Positions 1-6,860 of a stretch of DNA of 36,874 nucleotides are shown piece after piece. Position 1 is the stretch's first letter. Every line of letters begins with the position of its first letter. Both the position numbers and the translations under genes were made by a program. Below the pieces are notes generated by a model that saw only the letters and a program-made list of their open reading frames with translations, ran no database searches and was not told the origin of the DNA. Source of the DNA: an uncultured Gammaproteobacteria bacterium (GTDB taxonomy: Bacteria > Pseudomonadota > Gammaproteobacteria > Arenicellales > JAANXG01); contig CAMYNL010000014.1 of NCBI GenBank assembly GCA_947259705.1, positions 1 through 36,874 of the forward strand, read 5' to 3'.

Positions 1-1527
1 ATCAGTGTTGAGACCGCCGGCGAGATCGTTGCGCAGGTCTAGGCGATAGGTGCCCAGCGAGGACGACCAATTGTTGCTGGAGTAGTTCAGCGACGCGCCG
101 GTACGATTCATGGGTCCGCTGGCCTGGCTGCCGTTTTGCTTGGTCGTGTCGCGGCCGCCCTGGCCATAACTCACCGAGTAGCCGAAGTAGGGCCACTGCG
201 ACAGCGTGTGCGACAGGGTCACGCGAGCCTCGTCTTCCGTGTAGTGCGGGCGGTTCGGGTTGTTGTCGATGTTACTCTCACGCTGGGCATAGGAGGTCTT
301 GACGCTGAAATCCCCCAGGCCGAAGCTGGTCCACGATTCCCAGTTCTCCCGGCCTTGCTTCAACTTTTTCCTGTCTTTCTTGCGGGCCTCGAAGTCGCCG
401 CCGGTGGACTGGTAGGCGGTGCCGTATTTCACGCGGCCGTACTTGCCCTCGATGCCAAGCTTCATGGAGCGGTTGGCGTCGTCGTCGAGGCCGACCTCGG
501 TGTTCGGGTCGAATGAGCTGTAGGCGAGCTGGGCCGAAGAGGTCAGCGTGCCCTTGAGCATCTTTGATTTCATGTCCACTGCGACGTAGGAGTCGCGGTT
601 GTTCGAGCCGGCCTTGAGGCCGGGGTTGGATTGGCCATTCTCGCGGTAGTGGGCGTTCAGCAACACCGACCCCGGCTTTTCGCCGGTTGGTGCGCCGGCG
701 AAGGACGACTGCCCAGTTGCAGCGCGGACTAACTGGTCCTGATCGGCGCTGCTCCAGGACGGATACCAAAGCTGATAGGCGTCCGCCAGTGCGCCGGAAA
801 CCAACGGCCCACCCTGTAAGAATGTTGATCGATCGGCGATCGTCTCCACCTTCGTTCTCGCGACGGGTGTTGCCTTTGCCTTAGTTGGCTGTAGCGTGGC
901 ACGCGGGGTTTTGCTGAGCTTCTTCGGTGCGTCATTGACGAACGTCGCAGCGTCGGTTTTATCGATTGCGGCGGGGACCGTGCGAGGCGTCTGCACCTCA
1001 ATAACCGGCTCGTTCTTCACGGCAATCTCGACACCCGGTCTCGAGTCCTGGGTGACGGCGCTCTCGGAAATGACCAGGCTGACCGGTAGCAGGACCAATG
1101 CGCAAAGAAGGGTCACCGTCCCGCGCCGCACGCCGTCGCCCAGGCGCGGAGGTCGCTGGCAACGGGCCCCTTGGTAATGGGCGGCGCATTCCTCTTCCCG
1201 ACCCACGACCAGGCGGGCGCATGGCTGTTCGTCAGCGACGCCGGTGTACAGGAATGCCTTCTTGCGGCGGGTGTTCCGACCACGGCGATAGTGCACCACC
1301 AGGTCGTCGTGCCTGCGGCCGCGGTGGGCCATGATCTGCCAGCCGCGTCGGCGAGTCTGCAGCACCGGCAAGTGGATGGCGTCCCGGGTATGGAACTGCA
1401 TCTCGGGCAGGTGACCGCGCGCTGACCGATCGCGGTACTCGGCGTCAATCGCTAGCAGCAGCGCAATCGGCGGCTGCTTGAGCTGGCCCTCGCGGGGCTT
1501 GTTGCTGGTGACCATCGTTTTTTTCAT
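1..1527 (-). CDS. Large membrane-anchored protein with beta-barrel-like C-terminal region (3' end off the window)
   Basis: Function not recognised. The minus frame in register with base 1 is open from 1527 to the left edge (509 codons, no stop), so the gene is incomplete. The start chosen is the ATG at 1527 (MKKTMVTSNK), behind a purine-rich GGAAGGCGGGG. Seen in order: an Arg-rich soluble domain at residues 20-120 (LLLAIDAEYRDRS, LPVLQTRRRGW, VVGREEEC); a single hydrophobic segment at about 137-154 (LLCALVLLPVSLVIS); a Pro/Ala/Lys/Thr-rich linker at 160-230; and from about 285 alternating polar/aromatic stretches (GSVLLNAHYRENG, GKYGRVKYGTAYQS, PYFGYSVSYGQGG) that look like outer-membrane beta-strands. 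The N-terminal block reminds me of a domain attached to some helix-hairpin-helix/PolX-type proteins; this is memory, not a search. A non-ATG start just before the hydrophobic segment would instead give a secreted barrel with a signal peptide. I am sure of the frame but not of the role. Confidence 0.7.
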   Translation of the reverse strand, partial: MKKTMVTSNKPREGQLKQPPIALLLAIDAEYRDRSARGHLPEMQFHTRDAIHLPVLQTRRRGWQIMAHRGRRHDDLVVHYRRGRNTRRKKAFLYTGVADEQPCARLVVGREEECAAHYQGARCQRPPRLGDGVRRGTVTLLCALVLLPVSLVISESAVTQDSRPGVEIAVKNEPVIEVQTPRTVPAAIDKTDAATFVNDAPKKLSKTPRATLQPTKAKATPVARTKVETIADRSTFLQGGPLVSGALADAYQLWYPSWSSADQDQLVRAATGQSSFAGAPTGEKPGSVLLNAHYRENGQSNPGLKAGSNNRDSYVAVDMKSKMLKGTLTSSAQLAYSSFDPNTEVGLDDDANRSMKLGIEGKYGRVKYGTAYQSTGGDFEARKKDRKKLKQGRENWESWTSFGLGDFSVKTSYAQRESNIDNNPNRPHYTEDEARVTLSHTLSQWPYFGYSVSYGQGGRDTTKQNGSQASGPMNRTGASLNYSSNNWSSSLGTYRLDLRNDLAGGLNTD

Positions 1528-1881
1528 GCTGCCCCGCCTTCCTCGGAACGCATGCCTGCAGCTGACGCCCGGTATTCCCGGAGCCGGGCGATTGTGATAA
1601 TTCTTATTCCATAACCCTCGCTATTACAAGGCGGCTCTCTTCCCTGCCGGTCCGCGGTCGCTCGGGATACATTCGGCACCCCGACATAGCGGCCGTTCCA
1701 CCCGATCGGACAAGATTATATCCCGCACTCGGCCACTCAATCACTCGAAAAGCTGGTTTTTAATGTAGGCTTAATTCGACCAAAAGCGGTCAAATGTGCC
1801 ACGTTTTGTCATCGTGGTGCGGTCTGGCAGCGGCTGCCTCCGGCCATGAGCCCGATGCGCACGCTGGGCGGGCTTGCGCGC
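1528..1881. other. Intergenic region, 354 bp, no gene seen
   Basis: This stretch lies between two minus-strand genes and is more AT-rich than its surroundings. I see no credible coding frame. It holds a candidate minus-strand promoter for the gene on its left (1601-1629) and two small inverted repeats: GACC-N6-GGTC near 1779-1792 and CCACG-N9-CGTGG near 1799-1817. Either could be part of a weak terminator for the cytochrome gene, but neither is followed by a T-run. The function of the rest is unknown. Confidence 0.5.
1601..1629 (-). promoter_or_regulatory. Candidate sigma-70 promoter for the left-edge gene
   Basis: On the minus strand TTGTAA (1629-1624) is followed after 17 bp by TAAGAA (1606-1601), about 74 nt upstream of the ATG at 1527, in an AT-rich patch. 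The -35 is reasonable and the -10 is weak, so this is a position-based guess. Confidence 0.28.
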
Positions 1882-2349
1882 CTACTGGCCTTGCGCCGCC
1901 GGTACCAGCCGGTAGCTGGCGTGGCAGGCCACGCAGTTGTTCAACACCGTGCCCAGGCGGGAAAGGATCTGCGGGGTCGTTTCGCCGCTTTCGGCGGCGT
2001 CGGCGATCTCGTCGAAGGCCTTGTGGGTGGGCATGCCGAGTTGCCGAAACGCCATCGGCAGTTTGCCCATCAGGGTCGGCGGCGCATTGCTCATCGCCTG
2101 CATGCCCATGGTGCGGGCGGCCTGGCCGACGGTGATGACGTCATCGTCCGCCAGCGCGGTGAGGATCTGCTGCAGGCTGACCACGTACTGCCGCATCTCG
2201 TTGAGCACGAAACCCTGCTCCTCTTCATTCAGGAGTATCGGCTGCCGGGCGTCCGCGGCCTGGACGGCGGGCATGACCATCGTCATCAGCAATGCGGCCA
2301 GCATCGGCCGGGTGCGTGGGCGGCGAGTCCTTATGGTGTTGTTGGTCAT
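1882..2349 (-). CDS. Class II (cytochrome c'-type) monoheme cytochrome c, periplasmic
   Basis: A 155-residue exported protein. The start chosen is the ATG at 2349 (MTNNTIRTRR), which follows GAGGCAGAGAACG and leads directly into a signal peptide (MLAALLMTMVMPAVQA, probable cleavage before ADA); an upstream ATG at 2436 would add 29 implausible residues. The only heme motif is CVACH near the C-terminus (Cys139, Cys142, His143), after a largely helical body. A C-terminal CxxCH on a four-helix bundle is the hallmark of cytochrome c'. Family members bind NO or CO or shuttle electrons; which applies here cannot be told from sequence. The gene stands alone and is transcribed away from the RND operon across a 185-bp spacer. 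Confidence 0.82.
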   Translation of the reverse strand: MTNNTIRTRRPRTRPMLAALLMTMVMPAVQAADARQPILLNEEEQGFVLNEMRQYVVSLQQILTALADDDVITVGQAARTMGMQAMSNAPPTLMGKLPMAFRQLGMPTHKAFDEIADAAESGETTPQILSRLGTVLNNCVACHASYRLVPAAQGQ

Positions 2350-2401
2350 CGTTCTCTGCCTCGTCAGATCTGGCGCGTATGTGGTTCTACTACAAGCCGC
2401 C

Positions 2402-2413
2402 GTTCCCGGGAAC
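2402..2413. repeat. 12-bp perfect palindrome in divergent spacer (candidate operator)
   Basis: GTTCCCGGGAAC is a perfect palindrome between the cytochrome gene (start 2349, minus) and the efflux adaptor gene (start 2535, plus). A dyad in a divergent spacer is a typical place for a regulator to bind, but no regulator gene lies next to it in the window. Functional assignment is inference. Confidence 0.35.
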
Positions 2414-2475
2414 CGGGACGAACAGCAATTCGGCACTTAGTTTACCCCGGTTCTCGATTTACGCGTGGCGTTCAT

Positions 2476-2504
2476 TTCGCAGAAGTTTTCTTGGATGTTA
2501 GACT
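2476..2504 (+). promoter_or_regulatory. Candidate promoter of the RND efflux operon
   Basis: TTCGCA (2476-2481), 17 bp, TAGACT (2499-2504), about 31 nt before the adaptor ATG at 2535. The spacing is ideal and each hexamer is a moderate match to the sigma-70 consensus. No other promoter-like pair is obvious in the spacer. Confidence 0.33.
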
Positions 2505-2534
2505 AGGGCGCGATTTTCTCGGACCGGGAGTCTC

Positions 2535-3632
2535 ATGAAGACACACGGCATCAGGCGTGGCTTGATTCTTGTTGCATGCGTATCGGCGATCGCCGCCTGT
2601 GGCGAACAGCCGGTTAAAGAGGAGCCGGTGGTGCGCCCGGTGAAGATCAGGGTGATCGAAGGCGACGGAGCGGCCCGCACCCGTGAGCTGCCCGGAACCA
2701 TCAGGGCGGCGCAGCATGCCGATATGGGGTTCGAGGTGTCGGGCCGCATTACCGAGTTTCTGGTCAAGGAGGGGCAGCAGGTGGCGAAGGGCGATGTGCT
2801 GGCCCGTCTGGATGCCCGCGACTACCAGGCCAACCTCGACCAGGTTAATGCGTCCCTGCGCAAGGCGCAGTCGGACCTTTCGCGCAGCGAGCGCATTTAC
2901 CAGGAAGACCCCGGCGCCATCTCCACCAGCAAGATCGACTCCGACCGCAAGGCGGTCGAGGTGGCGCAGGCGCAGGTGGCCAAGGAACAGAAGGCGGTTG
3001 ATGATACCGAACTGCGGGCACCCTTCGACGGACTGGTGGCGCGCCGGCTGGTCGAGGACTACGAGAACATACAGGCGAAACAGGCGGTGCTGGTGCTGCA
3101 GGACATATCGTCCCTGGAGATCGAGGTGGGCGTACCGGAGCGAGACGTGGCGCGGAAATCGGCGAGCCGCGACTCGTCCGAGTTGACCCGGCGTGTCGAG
3201 CCGCGGGTCCAGATCTCGTCCGTGCCCGGCCGCAGCTTCCCGGCCCGGGTCAAGGAGTTCGCCACCACCGCCGATCCCACGACCCGAACCTTCCAGGTCC
3301 GCCTGATATTCGAGCCGCCCGAGAACGCCAACATCTTGCCGGGCATGACTGCGCGGGTGACCTATAACGTGGCGTCCGATGGCGCCATCCGTCTGCCGTC
3401 GCATGCCGCTTTTTCCGACCCCGAAGGCGCGCCCCACGTCTGGCTGGTTGATCCGGCGACCATGAAGGTGAAGCGCCAGCCGATCAAGCTTGGCGGGCTG
3501 GTAGGCGGCGAGGTGGAAATCGTCCAGGGACTGGAAGCGGGTAACCAGGTCGCGATCTCCGGCGTCAGCCAGTTACGCGAGGGCATGCAGGTCAGGCGCT
3601 ACCAGTCGAGAACAGATGCCGGACAGGGTTGA
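2535..3632 (+). CDS. RND efflux periplasmic adaptor (membrane fusion) lipoprotein
   Basis: A 365-residue adaptor that would bridge the inner-membrane RND pump encoded next door and an outer-membrane channel. The N-terminus is a lipoprotein signal (ILVACVSAIAAC) with the lipidated Cys at 22. The usual MFP order follows: first half of the lipoyl domain (about 55-100, GFEVSGRITEFLVKEGQQVAKGD), an alpha-helical hairpin (about 105-160, rich in Ala, Gln and Lys), the second lipoyl half (LRAPFDGLVARR), a beta-barrel region with the ...TTRTFQVRLIF segment, and a membrane-proximal domain (about 285-355). The stop at 3632 is 13 nt before the permease start. No outer-membrane factor is encoded here, so a shared TolC-like channel is inferred. 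The substrate is unknown. Confidence 0.92.
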   Translation: MKTHGIRRGLILVACVSAIAACGEQPVKEEPVVRPVKIRVIEGDGAARTRELPGTIRAAQHADMGFEVSGRITEFLVKEGQQVAKGDVLARLDARDYQANLDQVNASLRKAQSDLSRSERIYQEDPGAISTSKIDSDRKAVEVAQAQVAKEQKAVDDTELRAPFDGLVARRLVEDYENIQAKQAVLVLQDISSLEIEVGVPERDVARKSASRDSSELTRRVEPRVQISSVPGRSFPARVKEFATTADPTTRTFQVRLIFEPPENANILPGMTARVTYNVASDGAIRLPSHAAFSDPEGAPHVWLVDPATMKVKRQPIKLGGLVGGEVEIVQGLEAGNQVAISGVSQLREGMQVRRYQSRTDAGQG

Positions 3633-3645
3633 CGGGTAGCCTAAG

Positions 3646-6600
3646 TTGAACCTCGCCGCATTTGCCCTGCGCAACCGCACCTCCGTGCTGGTGCTCACCG
3701 CGGTGATGTTCGCGGGCGGCATCTATTCCTTCGATCGGCTGTCCTGGCTGGAGGACCCCGAGTTCACCATCAAGGAGGCGCTGGTGATCACGCCGTATCC
3801 CGGCGCCAGCGCGGCCGAGGTGGAGGAGGAGGTCAGCGACAAGATCGAGAAGGCGGTGCAGCAGCTCGGTCAACTGAAGGAGGTCGAGTCCAAGTCGGAT
3901 CGCGGTGTGTCCACGGTCACCGTGCGTATCAAGGACCAGTACGACAAGGCGTCGCTGCCCCAGGTATGGGACGAGCTGCGCCGCAAGGTGGGCGACGTCC
4001 AGGGGCAGCTGCCGCCTGGCGCCGGCCCGTCGGTAGTCAACGACGACTTCGGCGACGTCTACGGTATCTTCGTTGCCATCTACGGTACGGAGTACAGCTA
4101 CGCGGAGCTGAAGGAATACGCCAAGTTCCTGCGCAAGGAACTGCTGCTGGTGCAGGACGTCGCCAAGATCGATTTCTGGGGCGACCGCACCGAGGCGGTC
4201 TACGTCGAGCCGGACCGTGACCGCATGTCCCAGCTCGGCATCCTGCCGCAACAGATCATCAACTCCCTGCAGGACCGCAATCTCGTCTCCGACTCCGGCC
4301 GGGTGCGGGTCGGGCAGGAGTACATCGCCATCGATCCCACCGGCACCTTCGCCTCGGTGTCGGAGATCGAGGAACTGCTGATTACCGGGCACAGCTCGGA
4401 CCAGCAGATCTATCTCCGTGACGTGGCCACGGTGCGGCGCGGCTACGTCGAGCCGCCGGGCAACGTACTGCGTTATGACGGCAGTGTCGCCATCGGCTTG
4501 GGCATCTCCACGGTGCAAGGCGGCAACGTGGTGAGGATGGGGGAAGCGGCGGAAGCACGGGTCAGGGAACTGTTGCCGCGCACCCCCCTGGGCATCGAAT
4601 TCGGCATCATTTCCCTGCAGTCGAAGGCGGTCACCGAGGCTATCGACGGTTTCCTCAACAGCCTGATCCAGGCGGTGGTGATCGTCGTTGTGGTGCTGCT
4701 GGTGTTCATGGGACTGCGCAGCGGGCTGCTGATCGGCTTCATCCTGGCGATGACCATCTCCGGCACATTCATCTTCATGGGGCCGTGGGGGGTGGCGCTG
4801 GAGCGCATTTCGCTGGGGGCGCTGATCATCGCCCTGGGCATGCTGGTGGACAACGCCATCGTGGTGGTGGACGGCATGCTGGTGCGCATGCAGAAGGGCA
4901 TGAAGGCGGAGGATGCCGCCATCGAGGTGGTGGAACAGACCGCGCTGCCCCTGCTGGGCGCGACCGCGGTCGCCATCCTGGCCTTCGGTGCCATCGGCCT
5001 GTCCGACGACTCGACCGGCGAGTTCTGCCGCTCCCTGTTCCAGGTGGTGTTGATCTCCCTGAGTCTGAGCTGGGTGACCGCGGTGACCGTGACGCCTCTT
5101 TTGGGTGTGATGTTCCTCAAGCCGGCCGGCGCTGGTGCGAATGCCGACACCGATCCCTATGACACCCGTTTCTATCGTGCTTATCGCGGCTTCCTCAACG
5201 CCGCCATACGCATGCGCTGGTTGACGGTGATGGTGGTGCTGGGGATCTTCGCGGCCTCGCTGTGGGGATTCCGCTACGTCGACCAGAGTTTCTTCCCTGA
5301 TTCCACGCGCCCGCAGTTCCTCGTCGACTTCTGGCTGCCCCAGGGAACGCACATTCAAGACACCGTGGATACCGCGGGGGAGGTTGAGGAGTACCTGACC
5401 GGCCTCGAGGGCGTGACCCATGTCAGCACCTTGACGGGGGCCGGCGGCCTACGTTTCCTGCTGACCTATCAACCGGAAAAGAAGAACAGCGCCTACGTGC
5501 AGTTCCTGGTGGACGTCGAGGACTACCGACTGATCGACGGCCTGATCGTCCAGATCGAGCGGGACATGCCGGTAAAGTTTCCGGATGCCTTGGTTTACGC
5601 CAAGCGGTTCCTGCTCGGCCCGGGATCGGCAAAGATACAAGCGCGCGTGAGTGGGCCGGATCTGGACGTATTGCGCGGCATCGCCGACCAGATCGAAAAC
5701 ATCATGCACGAGGACGGCGGCGCCAAGGCGATCCGCACCGACTGGCGCCAGCGCGTGAAGCTGGTGCAGCCGGTGCTGGCGGAGGAGGAAGCCAACCGCG
5801 CCGGCATTGGCCGCCCGGACGTTGCCTCAGCGATAAAAAGCAGTTTCGAAGGCAGTCGCGTGGGTTTGTACCGGGAGACCGATGAGCTGCTGCCCATCCT
5901 GCTCAGGGCACCCCAGAACGAGCGGGGTGACGTTGCCAGTATCGAGAACATCCAGATCTGGAGCCTGGCGGCCCGACAGGCCATTCCGCTGCGCCAGGTG
6001 GTGTCCAGCTTCGAGACCGTGTTCGAGGACGATATCATCCAGCGTCTCAACCGCAAGCGTACCATTACCGTCTTTGCGGAGCCGGACGGCGAGCAGGCCA
6101 CTACGGTGTTCAGGCGCATCCGTCCGAAGATCGAAGCTATTGAGATGGGTCCGGACTATGAACTCGAGTGGTGGGGCGAATACCGTGACTCGGCAAAGGC
6201 GCAGGCCGGGATCGCGGCGAGCCTGCCGATGTTCCTACTGACCATGGTGCTGATCGTCATCGGCCTTTTCAACGCCCTGCGGCAGCCCCTGGCGATCTGG
6301 CTCATCGTCCCGCTGGCGTTGATCGGCGTCACGCTGGGCCTGCTGTTGACCAAGCAACCCTTCGGTTTCATGGCGCTGCTGGGGTTCATGAGCCTGTCCG
6401 GTATGCTGGTGAAGAACGCCATCGTGCTGATCGACGAGATCGAGGCCCAAAAGAAAGGCGGTGTCGATTCCTATAACGCCATCATCGAGTCCGGCGTCAG
6501 CCGGTTGCGGCCGGTGGCCATGGCCGCGCTCACCACCGCCCTGGGCATGATCCCGCTGCTGCTGGACGCCTTCTTCATCGCCATGGCGGTGACCATCATC

Positions 6601-6696
6601 TTCGGTCTGATGGTGGCGACCGTGTTGACGATGGTCGTACTCCCGGTGCTCTACGCCGTCTTTTTCCGCATCCGCAGACCGGCAGTCGCTGCCTGA
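3646..6696 (+). CDS. RND efflux transporter permease (AcrB/HAE-1-like)
   Basis: A 1016-residue inner-membrane proton-driven pump. The start is a TTG at 3646 (MNLAAFALRNRTS), which matches the usual RND N-terminus; the ribosome-binding site is weak. Layout: TM1 (about 12-30), a large periplasmic loop, a TM2-6 block (about 340-480), TM7 (about 525-545), a second periplasmic loop, and a TM8-12 block (about 860-1010). Proton-relay residues are recognisable: GMLVDNAIVVVDG near 395-410 keeps one of the two Asp of AcrB and has Asn at the second, and GMLVKNAIVLIDE near 920-935 keeps the Lys. It closely resembles unassigned gammaproteobacterial RND permeases with the signature LEDPEFTIKEALVITPYPGA. 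Heavy-metal CzcA-type pumps are less likely. Substrate is not deducible. Confidence 0.93.
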   Translation: MNLAAFALRNRTSVLVLTAVMFAGGIYSFDRLSWLEDPEFTIKEALVITPYPGASAAEVEEEVSDKIEKAVQQLGQLKEVESKSDRGVSTVTVRIKDQYDKASLPQVWDELRRKVGDVQGQLPPGAGPSVVNDDFGDVYGIFVAIYGTEYSYAELKEYAKFLRKELLLVQDVAKIDFWGDRTEAVYVEPDRDRMSQLGILPQQIINSLQDRNLVSDSGRVRVGQEYIAIDPTGTFASVSEIEELLITGHSSDQQIYLRDVATVRRGYVEPPGNVLRYDGSVAIGLGISTVQGGNVVRMGEAAEARVRELLPRTPLGIEFGIISLQSKAVTEAIDGFLNSLIQAVVIVVVVLLVFMGLRSGLLIGFILAMTISGTFIFMGPWGVALERISLGALIIALGMLVDNAIVVVDGMLVRMQKGMKAEDAAIEVVEQTALPLLGATAVAILAFGAIGLSDDSTGEFCRSLFQVVLISLSLSWVTAVTVTPLLGVMFLKPAGAGANADTDPYDTRFYRAYRGFLNAAIRMRWLTVMVVLGIFAASLWGFRYVDQSFFPDSTRPQFLVDFWLPQGTHIQDTVDTAGEVEEYLTGLEGVTHVSTLTGAGGLRFLLTYQPEKKNSAYVQFLVDVEDYRLIDGLIVQIERDMPVKFPDALVYAKRFLLGPGSAKIQARVSGPDLDVLRGIADQIENIMHEDGGAKAIRTDWRQRVKLVQPVLAEEEANRAGIGRPDVASAIKSSFEGSRVGLYRETDELLPILLRAPQNERGDVASIENIQIWSLAARQAIPLRQVVSSFETVFEDDIIQRLNRKRTITVFAEPDGEQATTVFRRIRPKIEAIEMGPDYELEWWGEYRDSAKAQAGIAASLPMFLLTMVLIVIGLFNALRQPLAIWLIVPLALIGVTLGLLLTKQPFGFMALLGFMSLSGMLVKNAIVLIDEIEAQKKGGVDSYNAIIESGVSRLRPVAMAALTTALGMIPLLLDAFFIAMAVTIIFGLMVATVLTMVVLPVLYAVFFRIRRPAVAA

Positions 6697-6719
6697 GATC
6701 CCCGGCGAAAGCTGCGCTT

Positions 6720-6733
6720 GACCCGGCAGGGTC
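6720..6733 (+). terminator. Small GC hairpin after the RND operon (weak terminator candidate)
   Basis: GACCC-GGCA-GGGTC is a 5-bp stem with a 4-nt loop, 24 nt past the permease stop. No U-tract follows, so intrinsic termination is doubtful. Confidence 0.22.
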
Positions 6734-6771
6734 TAACGCACCTGTTGGCGCGCAGTGTCAAGCACAGTGTG

Positions 6772-6812
6772 ACTAACACCATCTGAGCCGCCGCCGCGCG
6801 AGTGGTGTTAGT
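6772..6812. repeat. 10-bp perfect inverted repeat upstream of the subtilase-like gene
   Basis: ACTAACACCA (6772-6781) and TGGTGTTAGT (6803-6812) are exact inverted copies separated by 21 GC-rich bases. The repeat lies between the RND permease stop and the peptidase start, ending 48 nt before the ATG. It could be a two-half-site operator, or a transcript hairpin ending the RND message; without a T-run the operator reading is slightly preferred. The AGTAT at its right edge may form part of a -10 element. Confidence 0.45.
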
Positions 6813-6860
6813 ATCGGCCGCATCGAACTGGCCCAGTGCTGCAGCATAGGGAGTTCCGCT

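Noticed and set aside
1790-1810. TGGCAC on the minus strand as a sigma-54 -24 element, interesting because rpoN is in the window
   Set aside because: The required TTGC at the -12 position with correct spacing is missing, and no downstream gene is at a suitable distance. A second TGGCAC at 897 lies inside coding sequence with wrong spacing.
2472-3437. 321-codon minus-strand open frame opposite the efflux adaptor
   Set aside because: A mirror frame of the MFP gene with no recognisable motifs and no ribosome-binding site.
3592-5421. 609-codon minus-strand open frame opposite the RND permease
   Set aside because: Its His/Gln/Asp/Arg-rich composition is typical of an antisense frame to a GC-rich gene; it has no domain I recognise, while the plus strand encodes an unmistakable RND permease.
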